Below are positions 42,992 to 52,547 of a DNA stretch of 64,000 nt, in pieces. The first letter of the stretch is position 1. Every line of letters begins with the position of its first letter. The position numbers were made by a program, and so were the translations under genes. Source of the DNA: Ruegeria sp. YS9 (lineage in GTDB: Bacteria > Pseudomonadota > Alphaproteobacteria > Rhodobacterales > Rhodobacteraceae); contig NZ_CP102409.1 of the NCBI RefSeq assembly GCF_024628725.1, forward strand, positions 2,901,001-2,965,000, given 5' to 3'. Under the pieces are notes generated by a model that did not search any database, had not been told where the DNA came from, and worked only from the letters and a program-made list of their open reading frames with translations.

Positions 42992-44920
42992 CTAAGCGCG
43001 TTTCTCTCCGATCGAGGCGACGCCCAGAACATCCAGAACTTTCGCTTCGATATGCTCGGCATTCATACCGGCCACCGCATACATGTCCGCGGGGCTGGCT
43101 TGATCGATGAAGATATCAGGCAAAACCATCGAGCGGTATTTCAGCCCCCGATCAAATACACCTTCATCCGCCAAAAGCTGAGCGACATGGCTGCCAAAAC
43201 CGCCAACGGCCCCTTCTTCGATGGTGATCAACGCCTCGTGGCGGGACGCCAGATCCAGGATCAGGTCGCGATCAAGAGGTTTGGCAAAACGAGCATCGGC
43301 AATCGTGGGCGTTATGCCTTTGGCTGCAAGGGATTCCGCCGCCTTCTGAACCTCTGCCAGACGTGTACCGAATGAAAGCAGAGCCACCCGCGCACCTTCC
43401 CGGATAACGCGGCCCTTGCCGATTTTCAGAACCTCGCCGCGTTCGGGCAAGTCGACCCCGACACCTTCGCCGCGCGGATAGCGGAACGCAATGGGGCCTT
43501 CGTCATGCGCGGCGGCGGTCGCCACCATATGCATCAGCTCGGCCTCGTCAGCGGCAGCCATGACGACCATACCGGGCAGGTTGGCCAAATAGGCAATGTC
43601 GAACGACCCCGCATGGGTGGCGCCGTCAGCCCCGACCAACCCTGCCCTGTCGATTGCAAAACGTACGGGCAGGCGCTGAATCGCCACGTCATGTACCACC
43701 TGGTCGTAACCACGCTGGAGAAAGGTCGAATACATTGCGCAGAACGGCTTCATTCCTCCTGCGGCAAGCGCAGCCGAAAACGTCACGCCGTGCTGTTCGG
43801 CAATCGCCACATCAAAGCAACGTGACGGATAGCGCTCGGCAAACAGGTTCAGGCCAGTTCCGTCGGGCATGGCAGCGGTCACGGCAACGATCTTGTCATC
43901 AAGCGCGGCCTCATCCACCAGCGCCTTGCCAAATACAGACGTATAAGAGGGCGCGTTTGAAGGTGCCTTCTTTTGTTCCCCAGTCACCACATCGAACTTG
44001 GCCGTGGCATGACCTTTGTCGCGGGCCTGCTCGGCAGGGGCATAGCCCTTGCCTTTTTTTGTCAATACATGGATCAGAATCGGCCCGGTTGCCCGTGATT
44101 TGACCGTACGCAGAACCGGCAGCAGCTGGTCCATGTCATGGCCATCTATCGGGCCGAGATAGGAAAACCCAAGCTCTTCGAACAGCGTGCCGCCCACCGC
44201 CATGCCTTTCAACATCTCCTTGGCGCGCTTGGCGCCCTCCCGGAATGGCTCGGGCAGCAACGAGACAGCGCCTTTGGCAGCAGCTTTCAGATCGTGAAAC
44301 GGTTCTTCGCTATAAATACGCGACAAATAGCTGGACAACGCACCAACTGGCGGCGCGATGCTCATCTCGTTGTCGTTCAGAATGACGATCAGACGCTTTT
44401 TCAGGTGGCCTGCATTGTTCATCGCCTCAAAAGCCATGCCCGCAGACATCGAGCCATCGCCGATCACCGCAATTGCGTCGCCCAACCCTTCGGGCGTTAC
44501 ACCCCCCAGATCCCGTGCGACAGCAAAACCCAAAGCAGCGCTGATCGACGTGCTGGAATGCGCCGCGCCAAATGGGTCATAGGGGCTTTCGCTGCGCTTG
44601 GTGAAGCCGCTGAGGCCATCCTTCATGCGCAATGTGCGGATGCGATCACGTCGTTCGGTCAGGATTTTGTGCGGATAACACTGATGACCCACATCCCAGA
44701 TGATCTTGTCTCGGGGCGTATCAAATACGGCGTGCAACGCGGTGGTCAGTTCAACAACCCCCAAGCCGGCCCCCAGATGCCCGCCGGTCACGGCAACCGC
44801 CGAAATGGTTTCGGCCCGCAACTCCTGTGCGACCTGGTGCAGTTGTGCGTCCGAGAACTGCTTGAGATCCGCAGGGCGGTTCACAAGATCCAGCAGGGGC
44901 GTATTGGGGCGGTCAGACAT
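42992..44920 (-). CDS. dxs: 1-deoxy-D-xylulose-5-phosphate synthase
   Basis: 642 residues from the ATG at 44920 ([11 protein letters not shown]); an upstream frame extension overlaps the ispA end. Thiamine-diphosphate enzyme condensing pyruvate and glyceraldehyde-3-phosphate, first step of the MEP isoprenoid pathway. Blocks: [52 protein letters not shown] (ThDP/Mg) and [18 protein letters not shown]. Last of the xseB-ispA-dxs isoprenoid operon. Confidence 0.97.
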   Translation of the reverse strand: MSDRPNTPLLDLVNRPADLKQFSDAQLHQVAQELRAETISAVAVTGGHLGAGLGVVELTTALHAVFDTPRDKIIWDVGHQCYPHKILTERRDRIRTLRMKDGLSGFTKRSESPYDPFGAAHSSTSISAALGFAVARDLGGVTPEGLGDAIAVIGDGSMSAGMAFEAMNNAGHLKKRLIVILNDNEMSIAPPVGALSSYLSRIYSEEPFHDLKAAAKGAVSLLPEPFREGAKRAKEMLKGMAVGGTLFEELGFSYLGPIDGHDMDQLLPVLRTVKSRATGPILIHVLTKKGKGYAPAEQARDKGHATAKFDVVTGEQKKAPSNAPSYTSVFGKALVDEAALDDKIVAVTAAMPDGTGLNLFAERYPSRCFDVAIAEQHGVTFSAALAAGGMKPFCAMYSTFLQRGYDQVVHDVAIQRLPVRFAIDRAGLVGADGATHAGSFDIAYLANLPGMVVMAAADEAELMHMVATAAAHDEGPIAFRYPRGEGVGVDLPERGEVLKIGKGRVIREGARVALLSFGTRLAEVQKAAESLAAKGITPTIADARFAKPLDRDLILDLASRHEALITIEEGAVGGFGSHVAQLLADEGVFDRGLKYRSMVLPDIFIDQASPADMYAVAGMNAEHIEAKVLDVLGVASIGEKRA

Positions 44921-44936
44921 GTGGCGCGTTCCTGGC

Positions 44937-45803
44937 TTAGCTGTCCCGGGCAATAACGAAGCGGGCGGCTTCCTTCAAGGTTTCCGCCTTCGGACCAAAC
45001 CCGTCCAAAGCGGCGCAGGCCTGATCCACCAGCTCACTTGCACGGGCTTTGGCAGCAGGCAGACCCAAAAGCGAAACAAAAGTGGCTTTCCCTGCCTCGG
45101 TATCCTTTTGCAACCGCTTGCCCGCCTTTTGGGCATCGCCTTCGATATCAAGGATGTCATCTGCAATCTGAAAAGCAAGACCCATCGCCCGGGCATATCG
45201 GCGCAACGGGTCAGGATCGGATCGGGCCATAACGGCGCCAACGCAGGCTGACCACTCGATCAGGGCGCCTGTCTTGCCGGCCTGAAGACGCGTGATTTCG
45301 TCCAGCGACAGCGGTTCGGCGGCCGTTTCCGCCGCAATGTCCAACGCCTGTCCCAGCACCATACCTTGTGCACCGCTGGCTTTGGCAAGGGTCAGGGCAA
45401 GGTCTGCGCGAATGTCTGCGGCCCCAACCTGCGAGCAGGTGCAAAGTTCAAAAGCAAGCGTCTGAAGGGCATCTCCGGCCAGAACAGCCGTGCCTTCATC
45501 CCACTCTACGTGAACGGTGGGCCGCCCGCGGCGCAGGTCATCGTCATCCATGCAGGGCAGGTCGTCATGCACCAGGGAATAAGCGTGCAGCGCCTCTATG
45601 GCGGTGGCCGGCCAGATCGCCCGGTCTTCTTCAACATCATGCAGTCGGGCACTTTCCAATGCCAGAAACCCGCGCAACCGCTTTCCGCCTCGGGTGGCAT
45701 ATGCCATGGCCCGGGTGACATCCACGTCTGCAAAAGCGCCAAAAACCAGATCAAAATGGCTTTGAATGCTGGCAGCATCCTGCGCAAGTCTTTCGGGGAA
45801 CAT
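44937..45803 (-). CDS. ispA: Farnesyl/geranyl diphosphate synthase
   Basis: 288 residues, trans-prenyltransferase. First Asp-rich motif [14 protein letters not shown] (about 80-93) and second [12 protein letters not shown], with [13 protein letters not shown] before them. Makes C15 prenyl diphosphate from IPP and DMAPP for quinones, carotenoids and undecaprenol. The start codon is adjacent to the xseB stop (TGAATG); dxs follows after 16 bp. Confidence 0.95.
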   Translation of the reverse strand: MFPERLAQDAASIQSHFDLVFGAFADVDVTRAMAYATRGGKRLRGFLALESARLHDVEEDRAIWPATAIEALHAYSLVHDDLPCMDDDDLRRGRPTVHVEWDEGTAVLAGDALQTLAFELCTCSQVGAADIRADLALTLAKASGAQGMVLGQALDIAAETAAEPLSLDEITRLQAGKTGALIEWSACVGAVMARSDPDPLRRYARAMGLAFQIADDILDIEGDAQKAGKRLQKDTEAGKATFVSLLGLPAAKARASELVDQACAALDGFGPKAETLKEAARFVIARDS

Positions 45804-46046
45804 TCACATACCTTCGACAGGCGTCGTACCGGTCGGCTGCCCACCGGCGTCCAGAGTGATCGCTGCGACTTTTTCTTCCGCGCGCTTCAACTCGTCCTCG
45901 CACCGCTTTTTCAGCGCCGCGCCGCGCTCGTACAGCGCAATTGATTGATCCAGCGCAACGTCGCCACGTTCCAGCTGGCCGACTACGGCTTCAAGTTCTT
46001 TCATCGCCTGTTCGAATGTCATCTGGTCTACGGGGATCTCGGTCAT
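45804..46046 (-). CDS. xseB: Exodeoxyribonuclease VII small subunit
   Basis: 80 residues, the usual XseB length: DQMTFEQAMKELEAVVGQLERGDVALDQSIALYERGAALKKRCEDEL, the coiled-coil helical hairpin that binds the large subunit XseA. Participates in single-strand DNA degradation. It overlaps the HDAC-like gene by 4 bp upstream and is fused by adjacency to ispA downstream, a conserved proteobacterial order. Confidence 0.95.
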   Translation of the reverse strand: MTEIPVDQMTFEQAMKELEAVVGQLERGDVALDQSIALYERGAALKKRCEDELKRAEEKVAAITLDAGGQPTGTTPVEGM

Positions 46047-46969
46047 CGGGCTGCCTTTATCAATTCTTCCACATGGGCGCGTGTGGCCTGGGCCAGTGCG
46101 TTCAGATCATACCCGCCTTCCAGAGTCGAGACGATACGACCGCCGCAAACCTCGTCGGCAATTCTGCACAGCTCGGCGGTGATCCAGGCAAAATCATCAG
46201 TAGCCCAGTTCAGATTGGCAAGCGGGTCGTCCTGATGGGCATCGAACCCGGCGGAAATGATAATCAGTTCCGGCCTGAAGGCCCGCAAGCGCGGAAAGGC
46301 CTTTGTTTCATAGGCGGCACGCATCTCGGCGCCGCCACTTCCGGGCGCCAGTGGGATGTTGAGAACCGTATCATGAACACCCGTTTCCTCGGGCCGGCCC
46401 GATCCGGGCCACAAAGGCATCTGCTGGCTGGTTATCACCAAGGCCCGCGCTTCATCCCACAACAGGTCCTGGGTTCCATTGCCATGATGCACGTCGAAAT
46501 CGACCACGGCCACGCGTTTCAAACCGTGATGGTCCAGCGCATGTTTCGCCGCCAATGCTGCATTTCCAAACAGGCAGAAGCCCATGGCCGTTTCGGATTC
46601 CGCATGATGCCCCGGCGGGCGAATGGCACAGAACGCGTTCGACGCTTCACCGCCCAATACCAGATCAACGGCCCGCACCGCCGCACCCGCCGCGCGGTAG
46701 GCTGCGTCCACCGATCCCGGAGACAGGAACGTATCCCCGTCGATCTGGGCGAACCCGTCCGCAGGGCGCGCGGCTCGAATGTCTCGAATATAACTCTCTG
46801 GATGAATCCGCAGAAGATCGTCATCCGCAGCCAGCGGAGCCGTCACCCGCTTCAGCTCCAGCACTTCCAATGCATGCAGAATATGCTCCAGCCGCGCCAC
46901 CCTCTCCGGGTGCCCGTCAGGTGTCACATGGCCCAGACAATCGGCATGGGTCAAAAGGGCAGTTGTCAT
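46043..46969 (-). CDS. Histone-deacetylase-family (AcuC/acetylpolyamine amidohydrolase-like) enzyme
   Basis: 308 residues. Zinc-hydrolase motifs RPPGHHAESETAMGFCLFGNAALAA (His-His pair), VVDFDVHHGNGTQDLLWDE (D-x-H ligands) and ISAGFDAHQDDPLANL (Asp ligand), plus the GGYDLNAL loop. Bacterial members deacetylate lysine, acetylpolyamines or related amides in the cytoplasm. First gene of the HDAC-xseB-ispA-dxs string. Confidence 0.93.
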   Translation of the reverse strand: MTTALLTHADCLGHVTPDGHPERVARLEHILHALEVLELKRVTAPLAADDDLLRIHPESYIRDIRAARPADGFAQIDGDTFLSPGSVDAAYRAAGAAVRAVDLVLGGEASNAFCAIRPPGHHAESETAMGFCLFGNAALAAKHALDHHGLKRVAVVDFDVHHGNGTQDLLWDEARALVITSQQMPLWPGSGRPEETGVHDTVLNIPLAPGSGGAEMRAAYETKAFPRLRAFRPELIIISAGFDAHQDDPLANLNWATDDFAWITAELCRIADEVCGGRIVSTLEGGYDLNALAQATRAHVEELIKAAR

Positions 46970-47037
46970 TGGGATCCCATCTTCATCTGGCTACAAATAT
47001 CCTCGCCGAAGGCCAAAAAACGCCGCGCAGCGGCATC

Positions 47038-47739
47038 TCAGTCCGGCGCAAGCATATACCCTGCGCCCCGCACAGTCTGCAAATAGCGTGGCTGCTTGGG
47101 GTCCTGTTCGATTTTGCGTCGAAGGCGCGTGATCTGTACATCCACAGCGCGCTCCTGCGCCTGGCCCTTGTCGCGCCCCAGATCCTCGACCAGCTTGGCG
47201 CGGCTGATCGGCTCTCCGGGCTGGGCCGAGAATATCTTCATCAACTGGCTTTCGGTTGCGGTCAGACGGACCGGGTCTTCGCCCTGCCACATCTCGCCGC
47301 GTTCAATGTCATAGCGGATGGGCCCGAGATACAGGATCTTCGCCGTGGTTTCTTCTGCCGGCGTTTCCGGCATCCGGCGCAGGATCGCGTTGATCCGCAA
47401 CAGCAGCTCTTTCGGCTCGAACGGTTTTGCCAGGTAATCATCCGCCCCGGCCTCGAGGCCCGCGATCCGGTGTTCCGTCTCACCCTTTGCGGTCAGCAGC
47501 AGGATCGGTGTCGTATGCGTTTCCCGCAAAGCACGGGTCAGGCTGACACCATCCTCGCCCGGCATCATCACATCCATGACGATCATGTCGAAATCCAACC
47601 CCGACAATACGCGCCGCGCGTGGGCTGCATCCCGTGCCGCCGTAACCAGAAACCCATTGCGCATCAGAAACTTCTTGAGCAGATCGCGAATGCGCTCGTC
47701 ATCATCGACAATCAGAAGATGGGCATCCATTTCGCTCAT
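47038..47739 (-). CDS. petR: PetR-type OmpR-family response regulator
   Basis: 233 residues. Receiver domain with acidic pocket DDDER, phospho-acceptor Asp in DMIVMDVMMPGEDG (about 56) and Lys in DDYLAKPFEPKELLLRI. C-terminal OmpR winged helix (LTATESQLMKIFSAQPGEPISRAKLVED, VDVQITRLRRKIEQDP, LQTVRGAGYML). It overlaps a MarR-family gene by 4 bp, the petP-petR pair known in Rhodobacter capsulatus next to petABC. No histidine kinase is adjacent. Here the pair is 15 kb from petABC. Confidence 0.9.
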   Translation of the reverse strand: MSEMDAHLLIVDDDERIRDLLKKFLMRNGFLVTAARDAAHARRVLSGLDFDMIVMDVMMPGEDGVSLTRALRETHTTPILLLTAKGETEHRIAGLEAGADDYLAKPFEPKELLLRINAILRRMPETPAEETTAKILYLGPIRYDIERGEMWQGEDPVRLTATESQLMKIFSAQPGEPISRAKLVEDLGRDKGQAQERAVDVQITRLRRKIEQDPKQPRYLQTVRGAGYMLAPD

Positions 47740-48248
47740 GAGGTCGTATCCCGAAGTTTCGTATAGGCATGACGCATATCAGCATCCATCATTGCTTCAA
47801 GCACTTTGCGAAAACCAGCCACGGCTTCGGGACCGGCATCCTTGTAGGCGGCGCGCATTCTGGCCCGCTGAGCATCCGACAACGTGGTTTCCAGCACCTG
47901 CCCCTTTTCTGTCAGAAATAGGTGGCGTTCACGTTTGTCCACTGTTCCCACGCGACTTTCCACCAAACCATCCTCGATCAAGGTTCGCAAAACCCTGTTC
48001 AGAGACTGTTTTGTTACGCCAAGAATGGCCAACAAGTTGTTGACAGTCGTGCCCGGCGCGCGGTTGATGAAGTGGATTGCCCGATGGTGAGCGCGGCCAT
48101 AGGCCATCTCCGCAAGGATGCGGTCGGGATCAGCGGTAAAGCCGCGATAGGCGAAGAACATGGCCTCGATCCCCTGCCGCAATTGCTCATCGGTCAAAAA
48201 CAAAAGGCTCTCGCCCCCATAACGCGGGGCCGGGCGGATGTCGGACAT
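47736..48248 (-). CDS. petP: PetP-type MarR-family regulator
   Basis: 170 residues from the ATG at 48248 (GAGG upstream; an ATG four codons earlier is possible). MarR winged HTH: AYGRAHHRAIHFINRAPGTTVNNLLAILGVTKQSLNRVLRTLIEDGLVESRVG, DKRERHLFLTEKG. Cotranscribed with petR. In R. capsulatus PetP and PetR are jointly needed for growth and were found with the bc1 operon. Divergent from ilvE across about 160 bp. Confidence 0.9.
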   Translation of the reverse strand: MSDIRPAPRYGGESLLFLTDEQLRQGIEAMFFAYRGFTADPDRILAEMAYGRAHHRAIHFINRAPGTTVNNLLAILGVTKQSLNRVLRTLIEDGLVESRVGTVDKRERHLFLTEKGQVLETTLSDAQRARMRAAYKDAGPEAVAGFRKVLEAMMDADMRHAYTKLRDTTS

Positions 48249-48408
48249 ATCATGCCTCATTCGTTACTACCGGGCCGAGTTTATGTCAGCGTTATTGACA
48301 TTCCAAGAGGAGAGCGGTATCGAATCGCAGTTTTTGCGCAATATTGTGTCCGCACCGGACCTAATTGGCGCAATAATCGAAAAACCAACCCGGTTCAGGA
48401 GGTTTCGC

Positions 48409-49275
48409 ATGGCGGGGTATGATGATCGTGATGGCACCATTTGGATGGATGGCAAACTGGTGCCCTGGCGTGAGGCCAACGTGCACATTCTGACCCACGC
48501 AATGCACTATGCTTCATCGGTATTCGAAGGCGAGCGCGCATATAACGGCAAGATCTTCAAAAGCCGCGACCATTCCCGGCGCCTGATCGCCTCGGCCGAG
48601 GCGCTGGACATGCCGATGCCTTATTCGGTTGATGAAATCGAAGCCGCCAAGGAAGAAGCGCTGAAAGCCAGCGGTTTGCAGGACGCGTATGTGCGGGCGC
48701 TGGTCTGGCGTGGCTCGGGCGAGGATATGGGCGTCGCGTCGGCCCGCAATCCGGTACGCATGGCCATCGCGGTCTGGCCCTGGGGTGCCTATTATGGCGA
48801 TGCCAAGATGCAGGGTGCCAAGCTGGACATTGCCGAGTGGAAACGCCCCAGCCCGGAAACCATCCCCGTCCATGCCAAGGCAGCGGGCCTTTACATGATC
48901 TGCACCATTTCCAAGCACAAGGCCGAAGCCAAAGGATGCTCGGACGCTTTGTTCATGGACTGGCGCGGATACGTGGCCGAGGCCACTGGCGCGAACGTAT
49001 TTTTCGTCAAGGATGGCGAGGTGCATACCCCGCTGGCAGACTGCTTCCTGAACGGCATCACCCGCCAGACGGTGATCCAGATGCTGAAAGACAAAGGCAT
49101 CACCGTGCATGAACGCCGCATCAAGCCCGAAGAAATGGCTGACTTCGAACAGTGTTGGCTAACCGGCACCGCGGCCGAGGTCACGCCTGTCGGGCAGATC
49201 GGCGAATACACATTCGAGGTCGGCGACCTGACCCGCCAAATCGCCGAGGACTACGAGAAACTGGTGCGCTCGTAA
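48409..49275 (+). CDS. ilvE: Branched-chain amino acid aminotransferase
   Basis: 288 residues from the ATG at 48409, directly after CAGGAGG; longer upstream frames overlap the petP promoter. Class IV PLP aminotransferase: WMDGKLVPWREANVHILTHAMHYASSVFEGERAY, YVRALVWRG, KAAGLYMICTISKHKAEAKGCSDALFMD (PLP Lys in this family lies here), EATGANVFFVKDGEV. Transfers amino groups to form Ile, Leu and Val. A strong terminator follows. Confidence 0.95.
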   Translation: MAGYDDRDGTIWMDGKLVPWREANVHILTHAMHYASSVFEGERAYNGKIFKSRDHSRRLIASAEALDMPMPYSVDEIEAAKEEALKASGLQDAYVRALVWRGSGEDMGVASARNPVRMAIAVWPWGAYYGDAKMQGAKLDIAEWKRPSPETIPVHAKAAGLYMICTISKHKAEAKGCSDALFMDWRGYVAEATGANVFFVKDGEVHTPLADCFLNGITRQTVIQMLKDKGITVHERRIKPEEMADFEQCWLTGTAAEVTPVGQIGEYTFEVGDLTRQIAEDYEKLVRS

Positions 49276-49281
49276 GCTTTT

Positions 49282-49306
49282 GCCCCCGCTTTGTCGGGGG
49301 CTTTTT
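49282..49306 (+). terminator. Rho-independent terminator of ilvE
   Basis: 7-bp stem GCCCCCG/CGGGGGC (49282-49301) with a 6-nt loop, then TTTTT, starting 7 bp after the ilvE stop. Confidence 0.88.
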
Positions 49307-49382
49307 GTTGCCAAACGTGCAATTTATCGTGCAATCCGTTCGGCCATCTGGACGGATTGCACAGATTGCGTATCTTCAGCAC

Positions 49383-50333
49383 ATGTTGGACCTTCTCAGC
49401 GATATTCTCACCCGCCTTTCCCTGCGCGGCACATTTTATTTCCGCACGTCGTTCACGCCGCCCTTCGGAATTCAGGTGCCAGGGTTCGAAAACGTGGCCC
49501 GGTTTCATTTTGTGCAGCGTGGTGAGCTCAAGGTTCATGTCTCGACCACGGGGGAAACCCTGCGGTTGAGGCAGGGAGATCTGATCCTGATACCCCACGG
49601 GGCACCGCACGCATTGCTCTGTGCCGAGGTCAAGCCGTTGGATGCACTGCCCCTGGAGCAGGTGCTGGAGCGTGCGGGCTACACGGGCGAGGGCGTGTTG
49701 GTCTATGGCGGTGATGACGAGGAACGGGATACGCAGCTGATCTGCGGTCACTTCTCTTTTACCGGCCCGGCCGGCCGAAACGGCACCGGGCATATGCTGA
49801 TCGACCGCCTGCCGCCCTATATCCTGATCGAGAATTATGGCGAAGAGGCGGGATCGTGGATGGAATCCACCCTGCGCATGATCGGCTCTGAGGTTTCAGG
49901 CGCGAGGATCGGTGGCGACCTGATCGCGCTGAAACTGTCCGAGGTCCTGTTTGCACAGGCGATCCGGGCCTATCTGGAACGTCAGAGCCCGCAGGATTCC
50001 GCGTTGGCAGGATTTGCTGATCAGCGCATCTCGCGGGCGTTGACCGCGTTCCACCAGGCCCCGGCCAATGACTGGAGCGTTGCGTCATTGGCACGTGTGG
50101 CGGGTATGTCGCGCACGGCCTTCGCTCAGCTTTTTGCTGAAAAGATGGGCACAACGCCGATGCAGTACCTTACGGATTGGCGGATGCAGATCGCATGCCA
50201 TGGTCTGACCGAGGCAAGATGGAACGTGGCAGATGCAGCCGCCGAGGTCGGGTATGCCTCCGAGGCAGCTTTCTCGCGTGTGTTCAAGAAACAGGTTGGG
50301 CTATCGCCGGCTGCGTACCGGGCGATGCATTGA
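49383..50333 (+). CDS. AraC-family transcriptional regulator
   Basis: 316 residues from the ATG at 49383; longer frames run into the ilvE terminator. N-terminal cupin-like sensor (RTSFTPPFGIQVPGFENVARFHFVQRGEL, RQGDLILIPHGAPHAL). C-terminal double HTH (WSVASLARVAGMSRTAFAQLFAEKMGTTPMQYLTDWRMQIA and AAEVGYASEAAFSRVFKKQVGLSPAAYR). A single small membrane-protein gene follows 110 bp downstream and may be the target. Confidence 0.92.
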   Translation: MLDLLSDILTRLSLRGTFYFRTSFTPPFGIQVPGFENVARFHFVQRGELKVHVSTTGETLRLRQGDLILIPHGAPHALLCAEVKPLDALPLEQVLERAGYTGEGVLVYGGDDEERDTQLICGHFSFTGPAGRNGTGHMLIDRLPPYILIENYGEEAGSWMESTLRMIGSEVSGARIGGDLIALKLSEVLFAQAIRAYLERQSPQDSALAGFADQRISRALTAFHQAPANDWSVASLARVAGMSRTAFAQLFAEKMGTTPMQYLTDWRMQIACHGLTEARWNVADAAAEVGYASEAAFSRVFKKQVGLSPAAYRAMH

Positions 50334-50444
50334 TCCTCCAAATTTTCTGAACGATCTGCATGGTATCATAGACGATCAGAAATTCAGCGTTCAACTTCGG
50401 CACCTTACCTTCCCTTTGTCAATGATTGAAAAAAGGAAGATCTC

Positions 50445-50810
50445 ATGTCCCTGCGTTTCGTTACCCGCTCTGTCCATGCTTACCTCGACTACCCTGTTGC
50501 CATTGCCCTCATGACGTTGCCGTTCCTGTTGGGATTGGGTCAGTCAAACCCACTGGCCCTGTGGTTGTCGATTGTCACCGGTGTTGCTGCGTTTGTTCTG
50601 ACGGTTCTGACCGATCATCATCTTGGGATTTGGCGGGTCCTTCCCTACAAGTTTCATCTGGCCGTAGACTTGATCGTCGGGATCACCTTCCTGTTTGCAC
50701 CCAGCGTTCTGGGGTTCTCAGGACTGGATGCGGTGTTTTACTGGCTGAACGGTGCGGCTGTGGTGCTCGTCATCTCGCTCAGCGCGCCCGAGCAGGAAGT
50801 CACCGCCTGA
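50445..50810 (+). CDS. Small four-helix membrane protein (SPW-repeat-like)
   Basis: 121 residues, RBS AAGGAAG. Four hydrophobic segments (VAIALMTLPFLLGLG, LWLSIVTGVAAFVLTVLTD, FHLAVDLIVGITFLFAPSVLGF, LDAVFYWLNGAAVVLVISLS). The paired DYP..P and HLAVD..P pattern resembles SPW-repeat membrane proteins of unknown function. It lies downstream of the AraC regulator and ends before a strong terminator. Confidence 0.65.
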   Translation: MSLRFVTRSVHAYLDYPVAIALMTLPFLLGLGQSNPLALWLSIVTGVAAFVLTVLTDHHLGIWRVLPYKFHLAVDLIVGITFLFAPSVLGFSGLDAVFYWLNGAAVVLVISLSAPEQEVTA

Positions 50811-50858
50811 AACCGCTGACCACGGTTGTCCCAGTTTCACTGTAAAGCACCAAGGTCC

Positions 50859-50893
50859 GAGCCGCCGGGTTCTTCAGCCGGCGGCTCGTTTTT
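50859..50893 (+). terminator. Rho-independent terminator after the small membrane protein
   Basis: Perfect 10-bp stem GAGCCGCCGG/CCGGCGGCTC (50859-50887) with a 9-nt loop, followed by GTTTTTG, about 50 bp past the stop. Confidence 0.85.
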
Positions 50894-51067
50894 GAAAATG
50901 CGGCCTGGCTTCGAGCGCATGCTCTCACTGTCGCAACAGGCCATCCGGCTGCGGGCCGCAATTGTCCCCGTGTGATCCGTTGTTTCAACTGACCCAGGTT
51001 CGCCCCCTTCCGGTCGCTGACTGAACCCGCACTGACCTCGGGACGTTTCACCGAGAAGACGAGGTTT

Positions 51068-52369
51068 TCAACCTTTGATAAACTGCTCGGACGCGCGTGA
51101 AATCGCAGGTTCGTCGTGGACTTTCCCCAACCAATAGGGTTGGATTTCGCCATATCCCTTGATGTTGATAACCTCTCGTCTGTCACAGTCCACATGTTCG
51201 GCTATCTCATCTCTTACCTCGGGTGAGATTTGAACGCGCCCCGGCTCTCCGGAGCTTTCCATTCTTGAGGCGATGTTGACTGTATCACCCCAAACGTCAA
51301 AAAACGGTTTGTCGCCGCCGATTACACCTGCGATCACCGGACCTTTGTGAATTCCGACCCGCAGGGACACCTTTGGATGCAGTTTGTCTGACACCCGCTC
51401 GACCGTCGCAATCATATCAATCGCCAACGCTGCCATGCGAACCGAATCCGGTTGCCGTTCTTTGACAGAGGGGTCCAGACCACCTGCAACCATGTAACTG
51501 TCACCGATGGTTTTGATTTTCTCCAGCTTGTAGCTCAGAACCAGTTCATCGAATGCCGAGAATACGGAGCCCAGCAATTTGACCGTCGCCCTTGCCCCGT
51601 TGGCGGCCGCGAATTCAGAAAATCCAGACAAATCAGAAAACAGAATTGTAGCGTCATCAATTCTTTCAGCAATTAGCCTGTCCGGGTGCGCTTTGATGCG
51701 CTTGGCAATACGTGAAGGCAAAAGAACATTTATCAGCCGCTCGGAAACAGCGAACTCCTTTTCCAACGCTTCTTCGTATCGATCTATTGCGGCGTTTGCA
51801 GAATAGGACGTGAAAAAAAGCGCCGAGACGATTCCCAAAATCAGCACGATGAAAATAACATCTTGAGGGTGCCTAACAAATCCGTCTTGATATGATCGCG
51901 TAACAATATCCCAAATCGTTTCGCCGGGCGGTATGTGCAAAGGAACGACAAGCGATATGTAAATAAACAAAGCTGCGCTGAGGATCGTTATCAAAGTGAT
52001 CCAACGCCAATATGCGGCCCCCAGAAAATAAAAAAGCAAGGGCGGGCCGACAAGCAAGACCAGGTGATCTTCACCGTTTTTGCCGACGCTGATGTCATGA
52101 GCCAGGAACAGGAATAACCATACTGTAAAATAAGCGACTTTGACCTCAAGGCCGAAGCGATCCAGCGTCATCGTCAACAGCGCCGCGAAGCCAAGCCCAA
52201 AGTTCACCCATGCAAGATATCTCCAGTCTGGTCCAAGTTGGAACTGGTAGAAGGCTGTGAAACCAAACCCAAGCGACGCAATAAAGGCTGCAACGTTAAC
52301 AACCTGCATCTTTCGTCTTATTTTTCCATCGTCGATGGGTTTTTCAGAGTCCACAATGTGTTCAAGCAA
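51068..52369 (-). CDS. Membrane-bound class III adenylate/guanylate cyclase
   Basis: About 433 residues; the start is uncertain (TTG at 52369, GTG at 52354 or ATG at 52309, none with a good ribosome binding site). Six N-terminal membrane helices (residues 30-190), then a class III cyclase domain: ATILFSDLSGFSEFAAANG (metal Asp), KLEKIKTIGDSYMVAGGL, LRVGIHKGPVIAGVIG and FDVWGDTVNIASRMESSGEPGRV. The KTIGDSY and DVWGDTVN residues favour ATP, so cAMP is the likely product. Stands alone. Confidence 0.88.
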   Translation of the reverse strand: MLEHIVDSEKPIDDGKIRRKMQVVNVAAFIASLGFGFTAFYQFQLGPDWRYLAWVNFGLGFAALLTMTLDRFGLEVKVAYFTVWLFLFLAHDISVGKNGEDHLVLLVGPPLLFYFLGAAYWRWITLITILSAALFIYISLVVPLHIPPGETIWDIVTRSYQDGFVRHPQDVIFIVLILGIVSALFFTSYSANAAIDRYEEALEKEFAVSERLINVLLPSRIAKRIKAHPDRLIAERIDDATILFSDLSGFSEFAAANGARATVKLLGSVFSAFDELVLSYKLEKIKTIGDSYMVAGGLDPSVKERQPDSVRMAALAIDMIATVERVSDKLHPKVSLRVGIHKGPVIAGVIGGDKPFFDVWGDTVNIASRMESSGEPGRVQISPEVRDEIAEHVDCDRREVINIKGYGEIQPYWLGKVHDEPAISRASEQFIKG

Positions 52370-52547
52370 AGCATCGCCCCCGCGCCAGCTCTATGCAAAA
52401 TATCCCTCAAATCTGCTTCTTAGTCGATAAGCCCCAGGTTGTTTGTTCAGAAGTCTCTTTCGCGTCACGGCGCCAACACAGGCTGAACCGCTTTTGGCCT
52501 CGTGCCCGCAAACGGGTGCCGTACTGCCTTGAAAGCCGACCGATGGA

